From VAZQ01 sp963785745 (GTDB taxonomy: Bacteria > Pseudomonadota > Alphaproteobacteria > Rhizobiales > Xanthobacteraceae): a stretch of 64,000 bases of DNA. The stretch is from the NCBI GenBank assembly GCA_963785745.1, contig CAWAWR010000029.1:124001-188000 (forward strand), written 5' to 3'. The position numbers and the translations under genes are program-made. This document shows positions 16,302 to 25,340 of the stretch, in pieces. The notes beneath the pieces were generated by a model. The model saw nothing but the letters and a program-made list of their open reading frames with translations. It searched no databases and was not told where the DNA came from. Each line of letters begins with the position of its first letter. Positions within the stretch are counted from its first letter, which is position 1.

Positions 16302-17327
16302 CTAACGCTTGCGGAGCAGCGTCTCGAACGCCTGCCGCAGGCGTTTCTCCTCCTCCTGCGAGAACTGCGTGCGCACGACCTTGCGCACCTCGACCTGCTT
16401 GATGATGCCGGGCGGATTGGTCTCGACGTCGCCGCGCGTCGGCAGCCGGCCGAACTTGCTGTAGAACACCTGGCAATCCCGGCTGAGCATGAAATTGGCG
16501 GCGAGCCGCGCCGTGTTCGGGTTCGGCGCACTCGCGCTGACCGCGACCTGCGCGAAATAGAGCGGCACCGGATCAAGCGGGAAGAACTCGATCGCGCCGC
16601 CCGCGAGCTTCACGTTCAGCGTGAGATTGACGAAATTGTTGAGCGCGAAGAGATACTCGCCCGCCGCCACCGAGCGCGCCATGGCGAGGCGCCCGTCGGT
16701 CAGCACCGGCTGGAGATTGGCGGCGATCTCGCGCACCAGCGCGGTACCCTTCTCCTCGCCGTGGAACTGCATCATTCCGCGCAGCCACTCGATGTCGGTG
16801 TGGTCGATCGCGACCTTGCCCGCCCACTCCTTGCGCTGCGCGAACTCCTCGAAGCTCTTCGGCAGATCCGCCTTGGACACCAGCTTCGTGTTGTAGGCCG
16901 GCGTCGTGTAGACGGTGTAGACCCCGTACCAGCGCCGGTCCGGATCGCGCGCCAGTGGATTGATGTGCTGCGCCTCGGGAGGATCGAACTGCGCCAGCAA
17001 TGCCTGGGGCATCTTGTGCGCATTGGTCATGTGCACGATGTCGAAGGACGGCTTCTTTGCCCGCGTCTCGATCGCGATGCGCGAGATCAGCGAGGCATCG
17101 TTACCGCGGATGTAGTTGAACTCGATGCCGGTGGCGGCCTCGAAGATCTTGAACAGCGGCAGGCCTTCCTGCTCGTTGGTTGAGGAGTAGACCGTCAGCC
17201 GCCCCTCTTTCCTGGCGGCGGCCAGGAGTTTTTGGTCGAGCCAGGCGGGCGTCTGCTGCGCATGCGCGGACCGACCGCGCGACAGAAGAACACTGGCAAG
17301 GCCCGCGGTGACGCCACGCCGCGACAT
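16302..17327 (-). CDS. ABC transporter extracellular binding protein, ferric/thiamine-type, copy 2
   Basis: A 341-residue paralogue of the genes on either side, with the shared STNEQEGLPLFKIFEAATGI, DPDRRWYGVYTVYTTPAYNT and GRLPTRGDVETNPPGI blocks. The N-terminus (SRRGVTAGLASVLLSRGRSAHA) is a signal peptide, possibly Tat-like. The ATG at 17327 is chosen because the signal peptide follows directly; the longer frame upstream is not protein-like. It lies 43 bases downstream of copy 3 and about 160 bases upstream of copy 1, so the three are probably one transcript. Confidence 0.86.
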   Translation of the reverse strand: MSRRGVTAGLASVLLSRGRSAHAQQTPAWLDQKLLAAARKEGRLTVYSSTNEQEGLPLFKIFEAATGIEFNYIRGNDASLISRIAIETRAKKPSFDIVHMTNAHKMPQALLAQFDPPEAQHINPLARDPDRRWYGVYTVYTTPAYNTKLVSKADLPKSFEEFAQRKEWAGKVAIDHTDIEWLRGMMQFHGEEKGTALVREIAANLQPVLTDGRLAMARSVAAGEYLFALNNFVNLTLNVKLAGGAIEFFPLDPVPLYFAQVAVSASAPNPNTARLAANFMLSRDCQVFYSKFGRLPTRGDVETNPPGIIKQVEVRKVVRTQFSQEEEKRLRQAFETLLRKR

Positions 17328-17370
17328 TGTTGTGGGGTCCTTCAACCTGTGTCTCCTTCCGGATCGACGT

Positions 17371-18423
17371 TCAGCGCGGCTTGAACAGCGCGTTGAACGT
17401 CTGCTGCCACTTGCGCTCGTCTTCCGATTTGAAGAGCACCGGCACGACGGCCTTCGAATGCAGCCGCTCGATGATGCCGGGCGGATTGGATTCGACGTCG
17501 CCGCGCGTCGGCAGGCGGCCGAATTTGGCAAGATGCGCCTGCCCGTCCCGGCTGAGCATGAAATTCGCCGCAAGTCGCGCCGCGTTCGGATTCTTCGCCT
17601 TGGCGTTCACCGCGACGCCGGCAAAGAACAGGATCACCGGATCGAGCGGGACAATCTCGATCGGACCGCCGGCGAGCTGCACGTTGCTCGACAGCATCAC
17701 GTAGTTGTTGAGCGACAGCCAGTATTCGCCGGCGCCGACCGAGCGCGCGAGCGCGAGGTGCCCGTCGTGGATCACCGGATTGAGCGTGCCGACCATGCCC
17801 TTGATGATCTGGGTCGCCTTCGCCTCGCCGAAATGCTGGAAGAAGCCCTTGAGCCAGTCGTAGTCGGTGCCGTCGATCGCGGCCTTGCCGGCCCATTCCT
17901 TGCGCGCCGCGAACTCCTCATAAGTCTTCGGGAATGCCGCAGCGCTGATCATCTTGGTGTTGTAGGCCGGCGTGTTGTAGTTGGCGTAGACGCCATACCA
18001 GCGCCGGTCCGGATCGCGCGCCATCGGATTGAGATGCTTCGCTTCCGACGGCTCATATTGCGCCAGCATGGTCTGCGGCAGCTTGTGGGCGGCGTGCGAG
18101 AAGATCGCGTCGAACGAGGCTTGGCCGGCGCGCACCTCGATCAGCGAACGCGACACCAGCATGCCGTCGCCGGCGCGGATGTAGTGCACCTTGATGCCGG
18201 TCGCGTCCTCGAAGATCTTGAACAGCGGCAGGCCCTCGCGCTCGTTGGTCGAGGTATAGATGACGACCGAGCCTTCGCGCTTGGCCGCCTCCAGCAATGT
18301 CGGATCGAGCCAGGACCGGGATTGCGCCTGCGCCGCGCCGGGTGAAACGCCGACAAGGGCGATCACGGCGAGCGCAGCCAAGAATCCGCCAATGCGTCCC
18401 ACGGCTGCCAAAAGCACGCTCAT
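17371..18423 (-). CDS. ABC transporter extracellular binding protein, ferric/thiamine-type, copy 3
   Basis: A 350-residue paralogue and the first gene of the transporter unit. It has a Sec signal peptide (LAALAVIALVGVSPGAAQAQ) and the same blocks as copies 1 and 2 (STNEREGLPLFKIFEDATGI, DRRWYGVYANYNTPAYNT). The ATG at 18423 follows GGGAGGGA with ideal spacing. The promoter for all five genes should lie in 18424-18556, shared with the divergent reductase gene. Confidence 0.88.
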   Translation of the reverse strand: MSVLLAAVGRIGGFLAALAVIALVGVSPGAAQAQSRSWLDPTLLEAAKREGSVVIYTSTNEREGLPLFKIFEDATGIKVHYIRAGDGMLVSRSLIEVRAGQASFDAIFSHAAHKLPQTMLAQYEPSEAKHLNPMARDPDRRWYGVYANYNTPAYNTKMISAAAFPKTYEEFAARKEWAGKAAIDGTDYDWLKGFFQHFGEAKATQIIKGMVGTLNPVIHDGHLALARSVGAGEYWLSLNNYVMLSSNVQLAGGPIEIVPLDPVILFFAGVAVNAKAKNPNAARLAANFMLSRDGQAHLAKFGRLPTRGDVESNPPGIIERLHSKAVVPVLFKSEDERKWQQTFNALFKPR

Positions 18424-18556
18424 GGCTCCCTCCCGCATTTTCTTGTCCGGGCAGCATAGCCCGGGCCAAAGACCCGACAAACGGCCATAGTGCCGCTGCC
18501 AAGCGTCCCCGTGCCGGCGCCGGCGGGTTGCGAAGGCGGTGCAAGGCCGACTATCT

Positions 18557-19609
18557 ATGCGGCGGCATATCAAATGCGGCGAGGTGGCCCACGCCGCGGA
18601 GACGATAACACCCGTGGATTCCGCGACTGCGAACTCGAAGGTCACCGCGCCGGCCCCGTCGCCCGACGCCTTGATCGACGTCCGCCTCACGGCGATCCGC
18701 TACGTGGCGCGCGACACCAGCCTGTTCGAGTTCCGGAGCGTCGACGGCAAGCCGCTGCCCGCCTACGAGCCGGGCGCGCATATCGACCTGCATCTGCCTT
18801 CGGGGCTCCTGCGCAACTACTCGCTCACGAGCGCCGAGCCGGAGCCGTCGACCTATACGGTCGGCATCAAGCGCGATCCCGCGAGCCGCGGCGGCTCACG
18901 CTATCTCCATGACGAATTTCAGGTCGGCGCGACCCTGAAGATCGGCGGTCCCCGCAACAACTTTCGCTTGCGCGACGACGCGGCGCATACCGTCCTGTTC
19001 GCGGGCGGCATCGGCATCACGCCGATCTGGTGCATGGTGCAGCGGCTCAACACGCTCGGGCGGGAATGGCGGCTCCACTATGCGTGCCGCACGCGCGAGG
19101 ACATGGCGTTCCGGCAGGAACTCGAAGCCATGCCGCAGGCCGCGCTGCACTTCGACGACGAGAGCGGCGGACAGTTCCTCGACGTCGCCGCCATCGTCGC
19201 GGCCGCGCCCAAGGACGCGCACCTCTATTGTTGCGGCCCGGCGCCGATGCTGCAGGCGTTCGAGATTGCGACCAAGGACTGGCCGCGCGAGCAGGTTCAC
19301 ATCGAATATTTCAGCCCCAAGGAGCTGGGGCCGGCGAAGAAGGGCGGCTTCACTGTCGAGCTCGCCCGCTCCGGCGTCGAGTATTTCATTCCCGAAGGCG
19401 AGACCATCCTCAACGTGCTGCTCGATGCCGGCATTGACATCGACTACTCCTGTGAGCTCGGCATCTGCGGCGCCTGCGAGCAGCGGGTGATCTCCGGCAT
19501 TCCGGAACACCGCGACTCGATCCTCAGCGAGGAGGAGCAGTCCGAGAACAAGCGCGTGATGATTTGCTGCGCCGGCTGCAAGAGCGAGCGGCTGGTCTTG
19601 GATCTATAG
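18557..19609 (+). CDS. Phthalate-dioxygenase-reductase/VanB-type oxidoreductase (flavin plus [2Fe-2S])
   Basis: A roughly 350-residue reductase that passes electrons from NAD(P)H to a Rieske oxygenase. Domain order is flavin-binding (RNYSLTS), nucleotide-binding (GGIGITP and YCCGPAPML) and C-terminal plant-type ferredoxin with CELGICGAC plus a distal cysteine. This order is that of class IA reductases such as VanB. The start is uncertain: ATG at 18557 is used, but GTG at 18614 after GGAG is also possible. No Rieske oxygenase alpha subunit is encoded next to it; the nearest oxygenase is the convergent TauD-like gene, which needs no reductase. Confidence 0.87.
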   Translation: MRRHIKCGEVAHAAETITPVDSATANSKVTAPAPSPDALIDVRLTAIRYVARDTSLFEFRSVDGKPLPAYEPGAHIDLHLPSGLLRNYSLTSAEPEPSTYTVGIKRDPASRGGSRYLHDEFQVGATLKIGGPRNNFRLRDDAAHTVLFAGGIGITPIWCMVQRLNTLGREWRLHYACRTREDMAFRQELEAMPQAALHFDDESGGQFLDVAAIVAAAPKDAHLYCCGPAPMLQAFEIATKDWPREQVHIEYFSPKELGPAKKGGFTVELARSGVEYFIPEGETILNVLLDAGIDIDYSCELGICGACEQRVISGIPEHRDSILSEEEQSENKRVMICCAGCKSERLVLDL

Positions 19610-19647
19610 GCCGCAGGGCCGACTGGTCGACAGGATCAACGCGGTAG

Positions 19648-20508
19648 TCAGGCGACGCGCTCGCTGCCCTTGATCTGGCTGCGATGCATGATCCGCCGGG
19701 TCTTGGGATCGAACGGGTCGCGCCGGTGCAGCACCGAGAGATTGTTCCACATCAGCAGATCGCCGACCTTCCATTCATGGCACATGGAGAAGCGCGGCTG
19801 CGTGGCGTGCGCCCACAGCGCGTCGAGCAGAGCATCGCTCTCGGCAACGCTAAGTCCCATCACATAGGCGTTCGGCCGGCGGCCGAGGAACAGCGCCTTG
19901 CCGCCGGTCTTGGCATCGGTGCGCACCAGGGGATGACGAGCCCCCACGGTCTGCGTTACGTCGGTGACTTCCTTGTAGCCTTTGCGCAGCATTCCGGCTG
20001 AATTGCGCGAGGCATCATGCACGGCGATCCTGCTCTCGACGGCCTTTTTCAGGTCGGCGGGCAGCGTCTCGTAGGCCGCGAACATATTGGCGAAATAGGT
20101 GTTGCCGCCCGCTTCCGGCGGCGGGACCTCCAGCGCGTGCAGCATCGCGGCCTTCGGCGGCACCTCGACATAGGTCATGTCGGCGTGCCAGACCGCCTCG
20201 CCGTCGCCGAGATTGCCGAGCGGCTTGCCGTTCTCGACCACGTTGGAGATGACATTGAGTTCCGGATGGTCCTTGAGGAACGGCTCGCCGTAGGGATTCG
20301 GCCCGGGCGGATCGAGCTCGCCGAAATTCTTGCTGAAGGCAATCAGTTGCGGATCCGAGAGATTTTGCCCATGCATGACGACCACCAGCCGTTCCCGCCA
20401 TGCGGACTCGATGGCATCGATGTCGGATTGCGGCAGCGGCCCGGAGACGTCGACGCCGGCTATTTCGGCGCCCAATGCAGCGTCCAAATTCCTGATCGAC
20501 AGAGTCAT
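19648..20508 (-). CDS. TauD/TfdA-family 2-oxoglutarate-dependent dioxygenase
   Basis: A 286-residue non-haem Fe(II)/2-oxoglutarate oxygenase. Iron ligands are His108 and Asp110 in WHADMTY and a late His in SVLHRRDPFD; the 2-oxoglutarate arginine is in TRRIMHR. Relatives cleave taurine, phenoxyacetates or alkyl sulfates by hydroxylation next to the leaving group; the substrate here is unknown. It is convergent with the reductase gene and lies downstream of the cytochrome c/ThDP-enzyme unit on the same strand, separated from it by a terminator. Confidence 0.9.
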   Translation of the reverse strand: MTLSIRNLDAALGAEIAGVDVSGPLPQSDIDAIESAWRERLVVVMHGQNLSDPQLIAFSKNFGELDPPGPNPYGEPFLKDHPELNVISNVVENGKPLGNLGDGEAVWHADMTYVEVPPKAAMLHALEVPPPEAGGNTYFANMFAAYETLPADLKKAVESRIAVHDASRNSAGMLRKGYKEVTDVTQTVGARHPLVRTDAKTGGKALFLGRRPNAYVMGLSVAESDALLDALWAHATQPRFSMCHEWKVGDLLMWNNLSVLHRRDPFDPKTRRIMHRSQIKGSERVA

Positions 20509-20611
20509 CGCATCACCTCGTCATCGTGTCGCCGCCGCTGCTGCCTGTTGGCCGGCATGCCCGCCGGCGAGAATAGAGCATACCAGCTCGGCATGTGGAC
20601 GGTCGACGCAT

Positions 20612-20646
20612 GAAACGAAACGGCCCGGCGTTGCGCCGGGCCGTCT
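20612..20646 (-). terminator. Terminator hairpin after the cytochrome c gene
   Basis: Perfect arms ACGGCCCGGCG (20620-20630) and CGCCGGGCCGT (20634-20644) with a three-base loop. On the minus strand they are followed by TTTCGTTTC. It separates the cytochrome c gene from the TauD-like gene. Confidence 0.8.
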
Positions 20647-20666
20647 CTCATTCATCGCGAGTGCCG

Positions 20667-21014
20667 CTACTGGCTGAGCAGTTTGATGGATTTCGGATCG
20701 GCCGGCTTCGGAAGCGCCACCAGATAGGCGTGGATCTCCTTCATGTCGGCATCGGAGAGGATCTCCACCTTGTACGGCGGCATCGAACGGCTGCTGTTGC
20801 GGACGAAGTTATTCATCGCCTCCAGCGGCATCACTTCCGGCGCCAGCGCAGGACCGGCGATGCCGCCCTGCCCGACGAAACCGTGACACTGCCAGCAGCC
20901 ATGCTTGACGAAGAGCTGCTTGCCTTTCTCGGACGCCGAGGAGACCGAGCCCAGCGAGATCACGAGGCCGGCGGCAAGCGCCGCCAGCCATACTCGATTA
21001 CGAACAACACACAT
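20667..21014 (-). CDS. Periplasmic class I c-type cytochrome, partner of the Tat-exported ThDP enzyme
   Basis: A 115-residue monohaem cytochrome with a Sec signal peptide (residues 8-27), haem motif CWQCH (Cys40, Cys43, His44) and probable axial Met78 in RSMPPYK. The ATG at 21014 follows GGGGAAG. It begins 14 bases after the stop of the Tat-targeted thiamine-diphosphate enzyme and ends at a terminator, so the two genes form a bicistronic unit. It is the natural electron acceptor candidate for that enzyme, which is inference from gene order and shared location. Confidence 0.88.
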   Translation of the reverse strand: MCVVRNRVWLAALAAGLVISLGSVSSASEKGKQLFVKHGCWQCHGFVGQGGIAGPALAPEVMPLEAMNNFVRNSSRSMPPYKVEILSDADMKEIHAYLVALPKPADPKSIKLLSQ

Positions 21015-21028
21015 TGCTTGCTTCCCCT

Positions 21029-22996
21029 TTAGCGCGGCTGCGACCAGACATCGACGAGTGCCGGCTCGCCGGCGCGCACGACCTGCACCGCCTTCGCCAG
21101 CACGGTGCCGAGCTCGGCCGGATCCTTGATCGGGCCTGCCGACCACCAGCCCATCGACTTCGCCATGGTGGCGTAGTCGATGTCCGGATTTTCGATCGAG
21201 GTGCCGACCGGCCCCATGGTCTTGCCGAGATTGGCCACGCGGTTGCGGCGGTTGGACAGCCGCTGCACGTGCATGACCTCCTGATGATAGCCACGGTTGT
21301 TGTGGATCATCATCAGCATCGGGGCGTTGTGATGCGTCGCGGTCCAGAGCGAACCGGGCACGTACATGAAGTCGCCGTCGCCCTGGTACGAGAAGGTGAA
21401 GCGGCCGAGCGACCTGTTGCCGAGGGCGGCACCGATCGCCGCCGGCGGGCCATAGCCCTGACCGGCCGCTCCGGAGCGACCGAGCCAGCGATAGTGCTTG
21501 TCCATCGGGAAGTACTGCAGCGGCCATCCGGCGGCACCGCTTGACGAGTTCACCATCGACCAGTCCAGGTCCTTGATGTGCGGCCACAGCTCCGCCGTCA
21601 TCCGCGCAATGGTGATCGGTGACGCGTCCCAGCCCAACGCCGCCCGCTGCCGCATGTTCTGCTGCGCCTGGGCGTAAGCCTTGCGACGCGCAGCGCCGCG
21701 TTGCTCGAACACGGTCTTGCGATCGCCGGTGATGGCCTGCTTCACGTATTCGATCAGCATTGGCAGCGACGCCTCTGCGTCGGCCGGCATCAGGATGTCC
21801 ACCGGCATGAAGCGCTGGAAGTCCTGAAGGTTCGACTTGGTGTTGAGCTCGACGCTGTTGATGTGCGCGAGCTTCACGTCGGGACGATGCCTGGATTCCA
21901 TGATGCCATGGCCGTCATGCTCGCCATTGTCGACCCAGCCGTTGATCGTGCCCCAGAAATCGGTGAGCTCGAGACCGAGGACGAAGTCGGCATTGCGCAG
22001 CACCGCCGGTCCCGCCGTCAGATAGTGCGTGTTGGGGAAGTTGACGCGGTTCTGTTGGCTCACGACCGGCGCCTGGACCAGCTCGGCGAGCTGCACCAGC
22101 AAGTCGATGCCGGCCTGCGTGCGCGCACAGCGGTCCGCGACGATCACCGGGTTTTGTGCGTTGACTAGGAGCTTCGCAGTTTCACGCAGCGCCGGCGGGT
22201 CGGCGTGCGGCGGTGAAGGCGGGATGTATTTCGGGATGTAGAGGTCTTTCTCATCCGGCTTGAGCGACGCCTGCTGAGCGCCGGCGTCGAGCCCGATCAT
22301 CACCGGGCCATAGGGCGGCGTCATCGCGTATTTGTAGGCGCGCACCATCGACTGCGCGAAGTGCTGGCACGACACCGGCTGGTCGTCCCACTTGGTGAAG
22401 TCGCGCACCAGCGCGTTGATATCGATCGCCGAGTGAACAGTCGGAACGCCGGGCGGCCGCTTGGAGGCGTCGAGATCGTTGCCGCCGATCATGAGAATCG
22501 GCACGCGGTCGGCCCAGGCGTTGTAGACGGCCATGCAGGCATGCTGCAGGCCGACGGTGCCGTGCATCATGGCCATCTGCGGCTTGCCGGTCGCTTTGAA
22601 GTGACCGTGGCACATCGCGACCGACGCTTCTTCGTGCGTGACGGTGAGGAACTCCGGCATGGTGTTTTTGCCGTAGTTGATCAGCGACTCGTGCAGGCCG
22701 CGGAAGCTCGATGCCGGGTTGGAGTAGATGTATTCGATCTTCAGGGACTTGAGGACGTCGACCATGAAGTCCGACGCCGGGCGGCCAGGGAGCTGCGTCG
22801 TCGGCTCGCGCAATCCGCCGGTCTCGGCGGCGATCTGGTGGTAGGTCGGCATCGTCGCCGACGGCAGCCGCTTGTTGGCGGTTGCGCCGGGCGTTGCCTG
22901 CGCACCGTTCGTAACGGTCGCTGCCGTGGTTGCAACGGCCGCGCCAGCGAGGAATTTTCGGCGGCTTACATCGGTACGCGTTTCTTTGCGTGCCAT
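21029..22996 (-). CDS. Tat-exported thiamine-diphosphate-dependent enzyme (acetolactate synthase/POX-like superfamily)
   Basis: A 655-residue three-domain ThDP enzyme of the decarboxylase/carboligase superfamily. The unusual feature is an N-terminal Tat signal, VSRRKFLAGAAVATTAA (residues 10-26), cleavable near GAQA, which predicts export of the folded, cofactor-loaded protein to the periplasm. The pyrimidine domain carries the cofactor-activating Glu122 (THEEASVAM). The pyrophosphate domain carries the GDG motif (539-541) and terminal Asn pair (566-567). The catalytic parts are thus intact. The ATG at 22996 follows GGGAGGTC. A cytochrome c gene follows. A periplasmic oxidative decarboxylation of a 2-oxoacid is possible; the substrate is unknown. 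Confidence 0.85.
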   Translation of the reverse strand: MARKETRTDVSRRKFLAGAAVATTAATVTNGAQATPGATANKRLPSATMPTYHQIAAETGGLREPTTQLPGRPASDFMVDVLKSLKIEYIYSNPASSFRGLHESLINYGKNTMPEFLTVTHEEASVAMCHGHFKATGKPQMAMMHGTVGLQHACMAVYNAWADRVPILMIGGNDLDASKRPPGVPTVHSAIDINALVRDFTKWDDQPVSCQHFAQSMVRAYKYAMTPPYGPVMIGLDAGAQQASLKPDEKDLYIPKYIPPSPPHADPPALRETAKLLVNAQNPVIVADRCARTQAGIDLLVQLAELVQAPVVSQQNRVNFPNTHYLTAGPAVLRNADFVLGLELTDFWGTINGWVDNGEHDGHGIMESRHRPDVKLAHINSVELNTKSNLQDFQRFMPVDILMPADAEASLPMLIEYVKQAITGDRKTVFEQRGAARRKAYAQAQQNMRQRAALGWDASPITIARMTAELWPHIKDLDWSMVNSSSGAAGWPLQYFPMDKHYRWLGRSGAAGQGYGPPAAIGAALGNRSLGRFTFSYQGDGDFMYVPGSLWTATHHNAPMLMMIHNNRGYHQEVMHVQRLSNRRNRVANLGKTMGPVGTSIENPDIDYATMAKSMGWWSAGPIKDPAELGTVLAKAVQVVRAGEPALVDVWSQPR

Positions 22997-23225
22997 TCCA
23001 GACCTCCCTTGGATGTCATCCCGTGAGTGTCTCCGGCCGTTGATCGCCGGTGACACGGTAGGCAAGTGTAGACTCGGTCCAGAAAGCTGGAAAGGCCAAT
23101 CGACCGGGCGGCGGTGGGAAATCTGGAACAGCGCCGCGTGGTATTCCATGCGACACCCGTGACGCCACGACCTATGGCAAGACCGGTTCCCGGGCTGCAT
23201 AGTGCTCGGAAACCGAGGATCAGCC

Positions 23226-24272
23226 ATGCGGTTTCGACCATCCCTCCCCTGCACAATCGCAGTGCTTGCCGTTGCGGCAATCAGTCCGGCGCAGGGTCAG
23301 GATTCCGTGGAGCAGTTTTTCCGCGGAAAGACCGTCAATATCTATGTCGGCTCGTCCGCCGGCGGCGGCTACGACACCTATGGCCGGCTCCTGGCGCGCC
23401 ATTTCGGCAAGCACGTTCCCGGGCAGCCGGCCATCGTCGTGCAGAACATGCCAGGCGCCGGCTCGAACAAGGCGGCAAGCTACATCTACAGCGTGGCGCC
23501 CAAGGATGGCACTGCCATCGGCGCGATCTTCCCGGGCGCGATGTTGCAACCGCTGCTCGGCGATACCACCGTCCAGCATGAGCCCAACAAGTCCATCTAC
23601 CTCGGCAGCGCCAACAGCGACGTTTACCATTGCTTCTGGCGCACCGACGCGCCCGCCAAAAACTTCCGCGAGGCGTTCGACAAAGAAGTGATCCTCGGCG
23701 CCAGCAACGAGGGCGGCACCACGCGCGACCTGCCGGCGATGATGAACAATCTCGCCGGCGCGAAATTCCGCATCGTCACCGGCTATGCCGGCTCGAAGGA
23801 GATCGGGCTTGCGGTCGAGCGCAACGAGGTGCACGGCGCCTGCGGCATCGGCTGGACCGGCTTTACCACGCTCTATCCGCACTGGTTCGAGAAGAAGCTC
23901 GTGACCATGACGCTGCAGCTTTCGGTCAAGGGACACCCCGAGCTCACCAAGATGGGCGTGCCGCTGGCGGCCGAATTCGCGCGCACCAAGGAAGACCGCC
24001 AGGCGATGGAGCTGGCGTTGAGCCAGGGCGTGTTCGGACGCCCGTTCGTGCTGCCGCCCGGCGTGCCCCAGGAGCGATCGGACGCGCTCCGCAAAGCCTT
24101 CATGGCCGCGATGACCGATCCGGCGCTGCTGTCGGACGCGAAGAAGGCGAACCTCGATCTCGAAGCGCTTTCCGGTTCCGACCTGCAGACCCTCATCGCG
24201 TCGCTCTACGCGTTGCCGGCGAGCATCGTCGAGCGGGCGAAGCAGTCGATGATCTACAAGCCGGCGAGATAG
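23226..24272 (+). CDS. TctC/Bug-like tripartite tricarboxylate transporter binding protein, divergent subgroup, copy 1
   Basis: A 348-residue periplasmic solute-binding protein with a signal peptide cleaved near SPAQGQ (residue 25). Mature start: DSVEQFFRGKTVNIYVGSSA. It belongs to a longer, divergent TctC subgroup that keeps the GGGYD, VVQNMPGAGSNKAA and DGTAIGAI blocks. It carries two cysteines, in SDVYHCFWR and HGACGIGW, that are matched in the next two paralogues. The ATG at 23226 follows GAGGA. No TctA or TctB membrane gene is nearby. Confidence 0.85.
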   Translation: MRFRPSLPCTIAVLAVAAISPAQGQDSVEQFFRGKTVNIYVGSSAGGGYDTYGRLLARHFGKHVPGQPAIVVQNMPGAGSNKAASYIYSVAPKDGTAIGAIFPGAMLQPLLGDTTVQHEPNKSIYLGSANSDVYHCFWRTDAPAKNFREAFDKEVILGASNEGGTTRDLPAMMNNLAGAKFRIVTGYAGSKEIGLAVERNEVHGACGIGWTGFTTLYPHWFEKKLVTMTLQLSVKGHPELTKMGVPLAAEFARTKEDRQAMELALSQGVFGRPFVLPPGVPQERSDALRKAFMAAMTDPALLSDAKKANLDLEALSGSDLQTLIASLYALPASIVERAKQSMIYKPAR

Positions 24273-24285
24273 AGGAGAGACCGCG

Positions 24286-25329
24286 ATGCGGTGGACAAGT
24301 CTCGCTTGCATCACCATCGCAATTTCGGCGGTTGCGAGTACGGCCTTGGCACAAGGCTCGGTCGAGCAGTTCTACCGCGGCAAGACCGTCAACATCATTG
24401 TCGGCGGCGCTGCCGGCGGCGGCTACGACAATTACGGCCGCGCGCTCGGCCGCCACATGAGCAAATACCTGCCAGGCAACCCGTCGATCGTCGTGCAGAA
24501 CATGCCGGGCGCGGGCGGCAACAAAGCGGCCGGTTACATGTACTCGGTTGCGCCCCGGGACGGCACCACCATCGCCCTGCTATTTCCCGGCAGCGTCCTG
24601 GCACCGCTCCTCGCCGACACGCCGATCCAGCATGATCCGGCGAAATTCATCTACGTCGGCAGCGCCAACAGCGACGTCTATACCTGCGTGGTGCGCTCCG
24701 ACACGCCGATCAAGTCTTTCAAGGATACGTTCACGCAGGAGGTGATCGTCGGCGCCAGCAATGAAGGCGGCACCACGCGCGACATGCCGACGCTGTCGAA
24801 CAACGTGCTTGGCTCGAAATTCCGTATCGTCACCGGCTATGCCGGCACGCGGGAGATGGCGCTCGCGGTCGAACGCCGCGAGACGCACGGGCTTTGCGGC
24901 TTCGGCTACACCAGCCTGCTGTCGGTGCGGCCGCAATGGATCGCCGACAAGTTCGTGCGCGTCATCGTGCAGGAGAACGCCAAAGGCACGCCGGAGCTCA
25001 ACAAGCAGGGCGTGCCGCGCACCGTCGACTTTGCGAAGACACCGGAAGACCGTCAGGTGATGGAGCTGGTCTACAGCCAGGCGGTGATCGGCCGCCCTTT
25101 CGTGCTGCCGGAAGGCGTGCCCGCCGAGCGCGTGACGGCGCTGCGCAAAGCGTTCATGGCGGCGTTCAGCGACCCGGCGCTGCTGGCCGAAGCCGAAAAG
25201 ATGAAGGTCGACGTCGAGCCGATCGCCGGCGACGAAGTGCAGACTATGGTGGCGCAACTGTTCGCGATGCCGGCGCGCATCGTCGAGCGCGCCAAACAGG
25301 CGCTGATCTACAAGCCACCGGGCCGATGA
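24286..25329 (+). CDS. TctC/Bug-like binding protein, divergent subgroup, copy 2
   Basis: A 347-residue paralogue of the preceding gene, 13 bases downstream. It has a signal peptide (ending ASTALAQ), QFYRGKTVNIIVGGAAGGGY at the mature start, VVQNMPGAGGNKAAGYMYS, and the two cysteines in SDVYTCVVR and HGLCGFGY. The high similarity over the whole length shows tandem duplication. It probably recognises a carboxylate; the ligand is unknown. Confidence 0.85.
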   Translation: MRWTSLACITIAISAVASTALAQGSVEQFYRGKTVNIIVGGAAGGGYDNYGRALGRHMSKYLPGNPSIVVQNMPGAGGNKAAGYMYSVAPRDGTTIALLFPGSVLAPLLADTPIQHDPAKFIYVGSANSDVYTCVVRSDTPIKSFKDTFTQEVIVGASNEGGTTRDMPTLSNNVLGSKFRIVTGYAGTREMALAVERRETHGLCGFGYTSLLSVRPQWIADKFVRVIVQENAKGTPELNKQGVPRTVDFAKTPEDRQVMELVYSQAVIGRPFVLPEGVPAERVTALRKAFMAAFSDPALLAEAEKMKVDVEPIAGDEVQTMVAQLFAMPARIVERAKQALIYKPPGR

Positions 25330-25340
25330 GGGAGCTGACG

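Noticed and set aside
12173..18423. Assigning the ABC system firmly to iron uptake
   Set aside because: The fold class and tyrosines suit iron, but the same class includes thiamine, spermidine and phosphonate systems, and no Fur-type site was seen.
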